Program-made: the position numbers and the translations under genes
Notes under the pieces: generated by a model
What the model saw: only the letters and a program-made list of their open reading frames with translations
Told to the model about the DNA's origin: nothing
The model's database searches: none
Shown: positions 1 through 6,697 of the stretch, piece by piece
Numbering within the stretch: the stretch's first letter is position 1
Layout of the letters: every line of letters starts with the position of its first letter
Assembly: GCA_047628385.1 (NCBI GenBank)
Contig: JBLHVH010000008.1
Location: 1 to 36,467, forward strand
Reading direction: 5' to 3'
Length of the DNA: 36,467 nt
Source of the DNA: PZPK01 sp047628385
GTDB lineage: Bacteria; Pseudomonadota; Gammaproteobacteria; Pseudomonadales; Oleiphilaceae

Positions 1-467
1 TCTAGTATTTTTCGGTCAGCAAGTTTGGTCTTTACCGTGCTCAATTCTTTTTCTAGATTTTGCTGTTCGTTAAATCGGGCGATTGCAATGTTAACGATGG
101 AGGGCAAGCGCTGAATTTGAATGTCATCTACAATGAATGCATTAACACCGGCTTTAATTACGTGCTGAATCATGTGTGGTGTGTCTTTTTCAGCAAACAG
201 AATTAAAGGTAAAGGTTTATGCTTTCGGAGTTCAGATAATTTTTTGAGCGTGACCAAATCGGGTGCATCTATGCTGATCATAATGATGTCAGGCTTATGT
301 CGGTCAATGTGGTTTGTTATTTGAGTTATATCAGTAATTTGTTCAACAATCTGGTAGTTATTTTCTATCAACGCTCTCTTTAGTAAAGAAAATTTCACGT
401 GCATTGGGTCGACCAAGAGTACTCTTGGAAGTGGTTCTTGCTGGTTATTTACTTTTTCTGTTTTCAT
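1..467 (-). CDS. nasT: NasT-like ANTAR response regulator, truncated by window edge
   Basis: The gene begins at ATG 465-467 and runs off the left edge; 155 codons are visible. Residues about 14-130 form a CheY-like receiver fold (PRVLLVD at the start, KAGVNAFIV near the end). This is followed by a helical linker and DRKILE, which matches the start of the RNA-binding ANTAR domain of NasT/AmiR proteins. NasT is an RNA-binding antiterminator that switches on nitrate/nitrite assimilation genes and is held by the NasS nitrate sensor. The position usually occupied by the phosphoacceptor Asp (PDxIxxD) appears to be Ser65 (PDIIMIS), so phosphorylation there is unlikely. The partner genes lie outside the window. 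Family assignment is good; the exact target is inferred. Confidence 0.82.
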   Translation of the reverse strand, partial: MKTEKVNNQQEPLPRVLLVDPMHVKFSLLKRALIENNYQIVEQITDITQITNHIDRHKPDIIMISIDAPDLVTLKKLSELRKHKPLPLILFAEKDTPHMIQHVIKAGVNAFIVDDIQIQRLPSIVNIAIARFNEQQNLEKELSTVKTKLADRKIL

Positions 468-552
468 ATAATTAATTTATATGTCGCTATAAAAAATTTC
501 TAATAGAAGGTTGAGATTCACTTCGCTTATCCGAAATTAACAAAAATAGTAT

Positions 553-568
553 TTAAGCCTTGGCTTAA
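553..568. promoter_or_regulatory. Operator-like inverted repeat TTAAGCC-TT-GGCTTAA
   Basis: Perfect 7-bp inverted repeat with a 2-bp spacer. Two more copies of the half-site lie in the same gap, as GGCTTAA at 653-659 and TTAAGCC at 748-754. Symmetry and repetition suggest a dimeric regulator binding site; no known regulator is recognised. Confidence 0.35.
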
Positions 569-703
569 CACTATCCGCATGAATATTTTAAAGCAAATAA
601 TAAACCATAAATTAAAAATTTATATATTTCAGTGTGTTATATGGTTTTTATGGGCTTAAATTATTTGAATGATTCAATTTAGTGCTTTCAAATATACGTG
701 AGT

Positions 704-715
704 CCATTTAAATGG
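704..715. promoter_or_regulatory. 12-bp perfect palindrome CCATTTAAATGG
   Basis: A fully self-complementary 12-mer in the divergent intergenic region. It could be an operator half-way between the two genes, but AT-rich palindromes also arise by chance in such sequence. Confidence 0.25.
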
Positions 716-1077
716 CGGGTAAACGCACCAAAACTAAACATTGTATTTTAAGCCAAGCCTCGAATTGTTAGTTAAGTATTGATGTAAAGATGTTTTGGGC
801 CCTTTACCTTTAATATACTGTAATCAAAATGCCTTATTAGTTAATAGAACTCTTATATAAAAACTATTAAGCTTTACTCTGATTTAAGTATTAGAGCTTG
901 GTCGCATTACTTTTTATGACGGGTGTCACACTCTATATGTGCACGGATTAGCATGAAAACATATCGCAACAAAACCTTTCAAGATCTAACCCAATTTTCC
1001 CCGATTAACCACTACACTTTTTACAATTGTTAGCAATTCAAATAAACAATCTTCACTAGGTTGTTATTTTGAAAAGT

Positions 1078-1106
1078 TTGACGCATTTAAATAGACGATA
1101 TAAATA
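1078..1106 (+). promoter_or_regulatory. Candidate sigma-70 promoter for the exbB-like operon
   Basis: TTGACG at 1078-1083 is followed after 17 bp by TAAATA at 1101-1106, with TATAAA overlapping at 1099. The ribosome binding site AGGAG (about 1114-1118) and the ATG at 1128 follow directly, giving a short leader. The -35 is good and the -10 is mediocre. Confidence 0.45.
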
Positions 1107-1127
1107 TTCTGTTAGGAGCACGTAAAG

Positions 1128-1835
1128 ATGATTGAAACTACAATTCGTTTTTTTCAAGAGGGTGGATTTTTCATGTATCCAATCTCAATAATTTTAGTTG
1201 TAGGTTTGATTATTGCGATAGAGCGCTATGCATACTTAACGCTAGCCAAGCGAAGTAATCGAGCGGATTTTAATAAGCTTCATAAAATGTTGGGCGGCAA
1301 AGATTTTAAATCAGCTGTTAAATTTGCATCTCAATCAAGTTCGGCGATGTCAAACATGGTCGGTGCAGGTCTGGTGCGTTTTGGTCGTAAACAGCCAAAA
1401 GAAGAAATCGAATATGCAATGGAAGAAGGCTTACTTGATGCGATGCCTCGTTTAGAAAAGCGTACTCAATACCTTGCGACACTTGCAAATGTATCGACAC
1501 TATTAGGCTTACTAGGAACGATTATTGGTTTGATTGCTGCTTTTACAGCCGTTGCTTCGGCAGACCCAGCTCAAAAGGCGAGTTTATTATCACAAAGTAT
1601 TTCGGTCGCGATGAATACCACCGCATTTGGGTTAATTGCAGCCATACCTTTGTTATTGATTCATTCTGTATTACAAACGAAAACGAATGAAATTGTTGAT
1701 AGTTTTGAGATGGCGGGTATTAAAGTGATGAATATTATCAGTGATCGTACTCCAGTCGCGGCTTCAGAAAATAAATCAGTCGCTTCTGCTCCAAGACCTC
1801 CTAGTCCTAGTGGTATGCAAGTTGCTGCTGTTTAA
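1128..1835 (+). CDS. MotA/TolQ/ExbB-family proton-channel protein
   Basis: 235 aa, first gene of a four-gene set with two ExbD-like genes and a TonB-like gene. ExbB/TolQ proteins form an inner-membrane pentamer around an ExbD pair and use proton flow to drive work across the periplasm. Three membrane segments are visible: about 15-36, 113-142 (GLLGTIIGLIAAF) and 156-182 (TTAFGLIAAIP). The Thr residues equivalent to ExbB Thr148 and Thr181 are present (T131, T165). The position of ExbB Glu176 reads Val160 by eye alignment, unlike classical ExbB/TolQ. The tail after about 210 is Ser/Pro/Ala-rich and probably disordered. Start supported by AGGAG upstream. It is neither flagellar MotA nor part of a tol-pal cluster (no tolA, tolB or pal nearby). 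Confidence 0.9.
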   Translation: MIETTIRFFQEGGFFMYPISIILVVGLIIAIERYAYLTLAKRSNRADFNKLHKMLGGKDFKSAVKFASQSSSAMSNMVGAGLVRFGRKQPKEEIEYAMEEGLLDAMPRLEKRTQYLATLANVSTLLGLLGTIIGLIAAFTAVASADPAQKASLLSQSISVAMNTTAFGLIAAIPLLLIHSVLQTKTNEIVDSFEMAGIKVMNIISDRTPVAASENKSVASAPRPPSPSGMQVAAV

Positions 1836-1894
1836 TTTTTATTGAATTTAATCTGAATCATGACAATTAGCTGAAGCATCAGGGACTAAGAAAA

Positions 1895-2440
1895 ATGAAA
1901 CGAAAGCATCGACGCTTGCGCACTAAAGATACTGATTTAGATATCACTGCCTTTATGAACTTAATGATTGTATTAGTACCTATTCTTTTGATGAATATGG
2001 TATTCGCACAAACGAGTGTATTGGAGTTGAATTTTCCTAGTCAGGCCAATAATCAAGACAACCAAGAGTTAGCATTGCAGCTACAGGTTATTATTCTTAA
2101 GGAAAAGTTGGTTGTTTCTGATAATAAAGGCGGTGTCATTAAAAGTATTGAGAATAAAGATGGCGCTTATAACTTTGAAATGCTTGGTAAAGTGATGCAG
2201 AATTTAAAGTCCCGTATTCCTGAGAAAAAAGATATTACAGTTATGGCTGAAAAACAGACGTCTTACCAAACATTGGTTTCAGTGATGGATAAAGTTCGCT
2301 CTTTTAAGGCGGTGGTTGCTGGAAGCTTGGTGCATGCTGAGTTATTCCCTGAAGTATCAATTGCAGACGCGCCTGAGGTGGTCACACCGGGAAAAGTGGC
2401 TGATGTTCAAGCAACGTCAGTAGGGAAGGAGAAGTCATGA
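1895..2440 (+). CDS. ExbD/TolR-family protein, paralogue 1 (Asn at the proton-carrier position)
   Basis: 181 aa. Layout is a basic cytoplasmic N-terminus (residues 1-13, KRKHRRLR), one membrane helix (about 17-38) and a periplasmic domain. The motif DITAFMNLMIVL aligns with NVTPFIDVMLVL of E. coli ExbD, placing Asn22 where Asp25 carries protons. The gene overlaps the next ExbD-like gene by 4 nt (ATGA), so the two products are probably made in a fixed ratio and may form a heterodimer inside the ExbB-like pentamer. In that case this copy would be structural rather than proton-carrying, which is inference. Family assignment is firm from topology and context. Confidence 0.88.
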   Translation: MKRKHRRLRTKDTDLDITAFMNLMIVLVPILLMNMVFAQTSVLELNFPSQANNQDNQELALQLQVIILKEKLVVSDNKGGVIKSIENKDGAYNFEMLGKVMQNLKSRIPEKKDITVMAEKQTSYQTLVSVMDKVRSFKAVVAGSLVHAELFPEVSIADAPEVVTPGKVADVQATSVGKEKS

Positions 2441-2937
2441 AAACCTCAGCCAAAGCAAAGAGAATTCAGCGTCATCAAAAAAGAGGTAAAGCTCAGGGGC
2501 AGCTTAACTTAGTTTCATTAATGGATATTTTTACCATTCTTGTCTTCTTCTTGATGGTTAACTCTGCTTCGGATGTCCAAGTTTTAAACCAAGATAACAG
2601 TGTGAAACTACCGGTATCTAATGCTGATAAAGTTCCTATCAATGCACTGGCACTTGCAGTGACTGCAGATGATATATTGGTGGGTGGTCGCCCTATTTTA
2701 AAAGTGGATCAATTAAACGCTTTTGATGGCGACATTGAACCGTTATTGAAGGCTGAATTAGATTATCAGTCTTCAAAATCTAGAGCAGCGCCATCACCGT
2801 TAGGTTTACCGATTATAATTCTAGCCGACCGTGAATTACCTTATGAATTGTTGAAAAAAATTATGACAACATGTGTCGAGTCAGGATATGCCAGTATCTC
2901 TCTGGCAGTTAATAAACCTGAACAGAAGGAGGTTTAA
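2437..2937 (+). CDS. ExbD/TolR-family protein, paralogue 2 (conserved Asp present)
   Basis: 166 aa. A Lys/Arg-rich cytoplasmic N-terminus (residues 1-20) precedes one membrane helix (about 25-44) and a periplasmic domain. The motif NLVSLMDIFTILVFFLMV keeps the proton-carrying Asp (Asp30), unlike the paralogue just upstream. The ATG overlaps the end of the preceding gene, and the downstream TonB-like gene begins 2 nt after this stop, so tight translational coupling is expected. Likely role: the active ExbD-type partner of the upstream ExbB-like channel. Confidence 0.9.
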   Translation: MKTSAKAKRIQRHQKRGKAQGQLNLVSLMDIFTILVFFLMVNSASDVQVLNQDNSVKLPVSNADKVPINALALAVTADDILVGGRPILKVDQLNAFDGDIEPLLKAELDYQSSKSRAAPSPLGLPIIILADRELPYELLKKIMTTCVESGYASISLAVNKPEQKEV

Positions 2938-2939
2938 TC

Positions 2940-3920
2940 GTGTCACTTACACAGCAAGGTTTAGCCTGGAATATAGAAGCAGATGAGAATAACCGTTTAA
3001 AGAAAACCATTTTCAGTGTTCTTCCTTTATTTATTTGCTTGGTTATATATGTGTCTTGGGTTGACTTACCAGAGCAAGATAGGGAAGCGTTAGAGGCATT
3101 GCCACCGCAACTCGCTAAAGTTATTCTGACAAAGAAAGCTGAGCCGAAGCCTGTTGTTAAAGAGAAGAAGAAAATAGAAAAGAAAGAAGAGAAAAAAATA
3201 GTACCGGAAAAAATTGCAGAAAAGCCAAAGCCAAAATTAAAGAAACCAGCGCCAAAAATTGCCAAAAAACCAAAAGCTAAAATCAAGCATAAACCGAAAG
3301 AAATATTACTCGCGCGTGAGAAAGCCAAAACATCTGGATTACTAGCGATGAGTAGTCAGTTGTCTGCCCTGAGTGCCATGGCAAGAAAGGTTACGCTAGA
3401 TGTGCCTAATACTATTACGGCTAAACCTATTGCTAGAAAAGCAGTGGATAGATTGGCTTCAAGTGTATCTACTGGCAGAAGTGCGGGTGTAGATAATACT
3501 TTGCTGACGCAGGATACTCAAAAGATAGACTTGTCTGCACGTAAAATTACGGAAGTTGATCAGGTTGAAGAGGTGTATGCGGCTGTTGAAGAGGAGGATA
3601 ATGCAGTTGCTGAACAATTATTAGTGTCGCAGCGTACGTCTGAGGAATTACGTCGCACAATGGATGCAAATAAGTCCGCTATTCAGAGTATTTACAATCG
3701 TGCTTTGCGCAAAAAACCATCACTCCAAGGAATATTTACGCCGCTATTGGTTATAGAAGAAAGTGGTAAGGTATCAAATTGTACGACTGAAGCGTCAACC
3801 TTGGGTGAGCCTGGATTAGAGAGTAAATTTTGTAAGCGCTTAAGATTGGTTGATTTTGGTTACAAAGCGGGTGTCGTTAGAATGAAATTTAAGTACCCGT
3901 TTGATCTATTGCCTGGTTAG
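2940..3920 (+). CDS. TonB/AgmX-type energy transducer
   Basis: 326 aa with the layout of a TonB-like transducer: short cytoplasmic N-terminus, one membrane anchor (about 24-41, FSVLPLFICLVIYVSW), a long Lys/Pro/Glu-rich spacer (about 60-125), a middle region of low complexity, and a C-terminal domain (about 240-326). The C-terminal domain has the AgmX/PglI-type signature: SGKVSNC, LGEPGLESKFC, and a final hydrophobic strand. Two Cys, at about residues 281 and 298, could form a disulfide. No His is present in the anchor, unlike TonB His20. GTG start with AAGGAGG just upstream. As last gene of the ExbB/ExbD/ExbD set it should carry force to an outer-membrane or periplasmic partner, which is not identifiable here. 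Confidence 0.82.
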   Translation: MSLTQQGLAWNIEADENNRLKKTIFSVLPLFICLVIYVSWVDLPEQDREALEALPPQLAKVILTKKAEPKPVVKEKKKIEKKEEKKIVPEKIAEKPKPKLKKPAPKIAKKPKAKIKHKPKEILLAREKAKTSGLLAMSSQLSALSAMARKVTLDVPNTITAKPIARKAVDRLASSVSTGRSAGVDNTLLTQDTQKIDLSARKITEVDQVEEVYAAVEEEDNAVAEQLLVSQRTSEELRRTMDANKSAIQSIYNRALRKKPSLQGIFTPLLVIEESGKVSNCTTEASTLGEPGLESKFCKRLRLVDFGYKAGVVRMKFKYPFDLLPG

Positions 3921-3971
3921 TTTGAAGGCTAATAGAAACTAAACAGTCATTATCCATTCCTCAGAATATTA

Positions 3972-4017
3972 TTTACCTCACAAGGTTTACGTAAGTGCTG
4001 TAACATTGTGAGGTAAA
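3972..4017. repeat. 12-bp perfect inverted repeat upstream of mreB
   Basis: Arms TTTACCTCACAA (3972-3983) and TTGTGAGGTAAA (4006-4017) surround a 22-nt loop. No T-run follows on either strand, so a classical intrinsic terminator is unlikely. It could end the TonB-like transcript with help, protect its 3' end, or be a binding site for mreB control. Confidence 0.45.
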
Positions 4018-4124
4018 AATTCCCGTAAAAAACACCATTTAAGCGACTAGCGGCTATTATTTAGGCAATTTAAAGAATATCTGCTTTAATTATTGTTCAT
4101 ATACTATTTGTGTCTTGCTCTAAT

Positions 4125-4154
4125 TTGACACCATTGTTACAGTTGCTCGTTTAA
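4125..4154 (+). promoter_or_regulatory. Possible mreB promoter
   Basis: Consensus -35 TTGACA at 4125-4130; 18 bp later the sequence reads GTTTAA (4149-4154), only a fair -10. The position, some 30 bp before the mreB ATG, is suitable. Low confidence because the -10 is weak. Confidence 0.3.
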
Positions 4155-4187
4155 ATTATTTCAAAATTTTTAGGTTGACATCACTCC

Positions 4188-5225
4188 ATGTTTAAAAAGA
4201 TCCGAGGCTTATTTTCCAGCGATTTATCTATTGATCTTGGTACAGCTAATACACTTATTTATGTTCGAGACAGAGGCATTGTACTTGATGAACCTTCTGT
4301 AGTTGCTATTCGAAATCACGGGTCGCAAAAAAGTGTTGCTGCTGTGGGCGCAGAAGCGAAAAGAATGTTAGGCCGAACACCTGGTAACATTACCGCGATT
4401 CGCCCCTTAAAAGACGGCGTTATTGCTGACTTTGTGGTAACAGAAAAAATGCTCCAGCATTTTATCCATAAAGTACACGAAAATAGCTTCATAACACCGA
4501 GCCCTCGGGTTTTGGTTTGTATACCAAGCCGATCAACTAAAGTTGAGCAAAAAGCAATTAGAGAGTCTGTACTTGGCGCAGGGGCGCGTGAAGTATTTTT
4601 AATCGAAGAGCCTATGGCTGCGGCAATTGGCGCAGGTCTTCCAGTTGAAGAAGCAAGTGGTTCGATGGTTGTTGATATCGGTGGTGGTACTACCGAAATC
4701 GCGATTATCTCTTTAAGTGGAATTGTTTACGCTGACTCTGTAAAAGTAGGTGGTGATCGATTTGATGAAGCTATTGTTGCCTATGTTCGCCGTAATTATG
4801 GCAGCTTGATTGGGGATGCAACTGCTGAAAGAATCAAGCAGGAAATTGGTTGTGCTTATGAAGGACTTGAATTACGTGAAATTGATGTTCGAGGGCGTAA
4901 CTTAGCGGAAGGTGTACCAAGAGGATTTACGCTAAACAGCGAAGAGATTCTTGAGGCGTTGCAAGATTCTTTAGCGCAAATTGTACAGTCGGTAAAAGGT
5001 GCTCTAGAGCAGTCTCCACCAGAGTTAGCTTCAGATATAGCAGAGCGAGGTATTGTTCTTACTGGTGGGGGTTCTTTATTAAGAGGGCTGGATCGGTTGT
5101 TGAGTGAAGAAACTGGCTTGCCTGTTATTGTTGCAGAAGACCCTCTTACCTGTGTGGCGCTCGGTGGCGGTAAAGCGCTTGAGTTAATTGATAGCCCTTC
5201 TCAAGGTTTTTTCCCAATCGAATAA
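4188..5225 (+). CDS. mreB: Rod shape-determining protein MreB (actin homologue)
   Basis: 345 aa, close to the usual length. MreB polymerises under the inner membrane and steers the elongation machinery (MreC, MreD, RodZ, RodA, PBP2). The N-terminal amphipathic stretch MFKKIRGLF is followed by the actin-type phosphate-1 loop (SIDLGTANTLIY), phosphate-2 (VVDIGGGTTEIA, about residue 162) and the adenosine-binding loop (IVLTGGGSLLRG, about residue 286). No strong Shine-Dalgarno sequence precedes the ATG, but the N-terminus fits the family. A clear intrinsic terminator follows, so mreB is at least partly transcribed apart from mreC. In Pseudomonas the gatCAB genes lie upstream; here an ExbB/ExbD/TonB-like set does. 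Confidence 0.98.
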   Translation: MFKKIRGLFSSDLSIDLGTANTLIYVRDRGIVLDEPSVVAIRNHGSQKSVAAVGAEAKRMLGRTPGNITAIRPLKDGVIADFVVTEKMLQHFIHKVHENSFITPSPRVLVCIPSRSTKVEQKAIRESVLGAGAREVFLIEEPMAAAIGAGLPVEEASGSMVVDIGGGTTEIAIISLSGIVYADSVKVGGDRFDEAIVAYVRRNYGSLIGDATAERIKQEIGCAYEGLELREIDVRGRNLAEGVPRGFTLNSEEILEALQDSLAQIVQSVKGALEQSPPELASDIAERGIVLTGGGSLLRGLDRLLSEETGLPVIVAEDPLTCVALGGGKALELIDSPSQGFFPIE

Positions 5226-5247
5226 GCCTTTTAAATTAAAACCATGT

Positions 5248-5274
5248 TGGTGCGCTAATGCGCACCATTTTTTT
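5248..5274 (+). terminator. Intrinsic terminator between mreB and mreC
   Basis: An 8-bp GC-rich stem TGGTGCGC/GCGCACCA with loop TAAT is followed directly by seven T. It lies 22 bp after the mreB stop, so it probably ends most mreB transcripts and lets mreB be made in excess over mreC and mreD. Confidence 0.85.
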
Positions 5275-5349
5275 ATGTAGTATCTTTATATTTATCACTG
5301 ATGCTTCTAAATATTTATAACGTATCCACCGTATTGTAAGGAGGGGCTG

Positions 5350-6228
5350 ATTAAAACTATATTTTCACAAGGCCCTTATTTAGCATATCGATTGCTCTTG
5401 GCGGTTATTCTATCCGTCATTCTTATTTTTATTGATGTCCGTACATCCCAGTTAAATTCGGTTCGTAATATCATAAGTTCGGCTTTAGCGCCTGTTCAGT
5501 GGTTAAGTGATGTGCCTAATAGCATTGCTTTTGGTATTGAACAGATTTTCACAAGTCGTGAGTCGCTAGAAGGAGAGTTGGAGCTGATGAAAGATCGTAT
5601 GCTAGTACTTCAGCGAAAATCTCAAAAACTTGCATCAGTGACGGCAGAGTTGAATCGGTTGCGAGAGCTCTTAAACGCATCTCGTGTTTTAGACGAAGGT
5701 GTTGTGGTCGCTGAACTGATTGGCGCTAGCCCTGACCCGGATAACCAGTATATTTTAATTAATAAAGGTTTTCAGGATGGCGTATATATAGGTCAAGCTA
5801 TTCTTGATTCAGACGGCTTAATGGGACAAGTAATTGAAATTAATGAGTTTTCTAGTCGAGTTCTACTTGTTTCTGATAGTCGTCATGCTGTACCCGTACA
5901 AGTTAACCGGAATGGGATGCGTGCCATTGCGTATGGTGTGGGTTCCTTAAGTTTTCTTGAATTAGGTAATGTCCCTGATACGGCTGATATTCAAGTAGGT
6001 GACTTGCTAGTGAGTTCTGGTTTAGGCGGGCGTTTTCCCGAAGGGTACCCCGTTGCAAGAGTGAGTTCAATTGAACACGATTCGGGGCGGTCATTCGCGC
6101 AAGTTAAAATTACTCCCGAGGCTAAACTGAATCGAAGTCGTTTACTTCTATTGGTCTTTAAACCTTCTGACCAAGTACCTGCTTTAGTTATTCCTGATGA
6201 AAAGGAAGAGGTGCAGCGTGTCGATTAA
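5350..6228 (+). CDS. mreC: Rod shape-determining protein MreC, with a predicted non-standard start codon
   Basis: 292 aa if begun at ATT 5350-5352. MreC is a periplasmic scaffold anchored by one helix and links MreB to RodA/PBP2. From this start the protein reads x-KTIFSQGPYLAYRLLLAVIL, matching E. coli MKPIFSRGPSLQIRLILAVL residue for residue. The anchor is at about 14-31, a coiled coil at about 66-107 and the beta-barrel domain after that (GLMGQVIEI, VSSGLGGRFPEGYPVARV). The reading frame back to the TAA at 5308-5310 contains no ATG, GTG or TTG. A strong ribosome binding site (AAGGAGG, 5338-5344) lies 5 nt before the ATT; CTG at 5347 is the alternative. The first ordinary start, TTG 5392, would delete 14 conserved residues. 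Gene identity is certain; the start codon is inferred. Confidence 0.93.
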   Translation: MKTIFSQGPYLAYRLLLAVILSVILIFIDVRTSQLNSVRNIISSALAPVQWLSDVPNSIAFGIEQIFTSRESLEGELELMKDRMLVLQRKSQKLASVTAELNRLRELLNASRVLDEGVVVAELIGASPDPDNQYILINKGFQDGVYIGQAILDSDGLMGQVIEINEFSSRVLLVSDSRHAVPVQVNRNGMRAIAYGVGSLSFLELGNVPDTADIQVGDLLVSSGLGGRFPEGYPVARVSSIEHDSGRSFAQVKITPEAKLNRSRLLLLVFKPSDQVPALVIPDEKEEVQRVD

Positions 6229-6697
6229 TAAAATTAGATGGTTAACTGTCTTTCTCTCTTTTATTTTTGCCGCTATTCTTGAGCTAAATATACTGCCGGA
6301 ATCATTAGCTTTTTTAAGGCCTGAGTGGTTAGTGTTGACCTTAGTTTATTGGCTATTGCGTCACCCTGAGAAAATAGGAATCGTGACAGGTGTTGTGATT
6401 GGGTTGATTATGGATGTTTTATCCGGTAGCTACTTTGGGGTACACGTATTATCTTTAAGTTTGATTTGCTACCTTGTTCTAACCATGCATAAGCGTCTAA
6501 AGATGTTTCCCTTAGTGCAGCAGTCTGTTGTGGTGTTTTTCCTGGTTAGTATTCAGCTAATGGTCGTTTATTCACTTAGGTCTGTTTTAGGCGTATCTGA
6601 TATTGGCTTAGCCTATTTGTGGCAAGCGCTTTCAAGTGCTGTTTTTTGGCCGGTAATCGTTATTTTGTATGACCGCTTAGCGTTTGCACTAAGATAA
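6218..6697 (+). CDS. mreD: Rod shape-determining protein MreD
   Basis: 159 aa from GTG 6218, which has an AGAGG ribosome binding site 7 nt upstream and overlaps the mreC stop by 11 nt. An upstream in-frame ATG at 6197 would add seven polar residues and is less likely. MreD is a small inner-membrane protein of the elongation complex. Several hydrophobic segments cover nearly the whole length (about 5-25, 32-50, 55-80, 95-118, 130-155). RPEWLVLTLVYWLL and GLIMDVLSGSYFGVHVLSL are typical of the family. It sits tightly between mreC and maf. Confidence 0.95.
   Translation: MSINKIRWLTVFLSFIFAAILELNILPESLAFLRPEWLVLTLVYWLLRHPEKIGIVTGVVIGLIMDVLSGSYFGVHVLSLSLICYLVLTMHKRLKMFPLVQQSVVVFFLVSIQLMVVYSLRSVLGVSDIGLAYLWQALSSAVFWPVIVILYDRLAFALR

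Larger units (their letters stand above)
468..1127. other. 660-bp AT-rich non-coding region between divergent nasT-like and exbB-like genes
   Basis: I see no convincing coding region or structural RNA here. It separates two genes pointing away from each other, so it should hold both promoters. It contains a TTAAGCC inverted repeat, a 12-bp palindrome CCATTTAAATGG (704-715), further TTAAGCC half-sites and a sigma-70-like promoter close to 1128. A small RNA cannot be excluded. Confidence 0.6.

Noticed and set aside
2909..3328. Minus-strand Phe/Gly-rich open frame
   Set aside because: It mirrors the Lys/Pro-rich spacer of the TonB-like gene; composition bias explains it.
4175..4180. TTGACA just before the mreB ATG as a promoter -35
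   Set aside because: It lies 7 bp from the start codon, leaving no room for a -10 and leader upstream of the gene.
6197..6217. Upstream ATG for mreD
   Set aside because: It adds seven basic and polar residues not typical of MreD; GTG 6218 has the better-spaced AGAGG.
5392..6228. mreC beginning at TTG 5392
   Set aside because: It would discard 14 residues matching the E. coli MreC N-terminus and start within the membrane helix, with no ribosome binding site.
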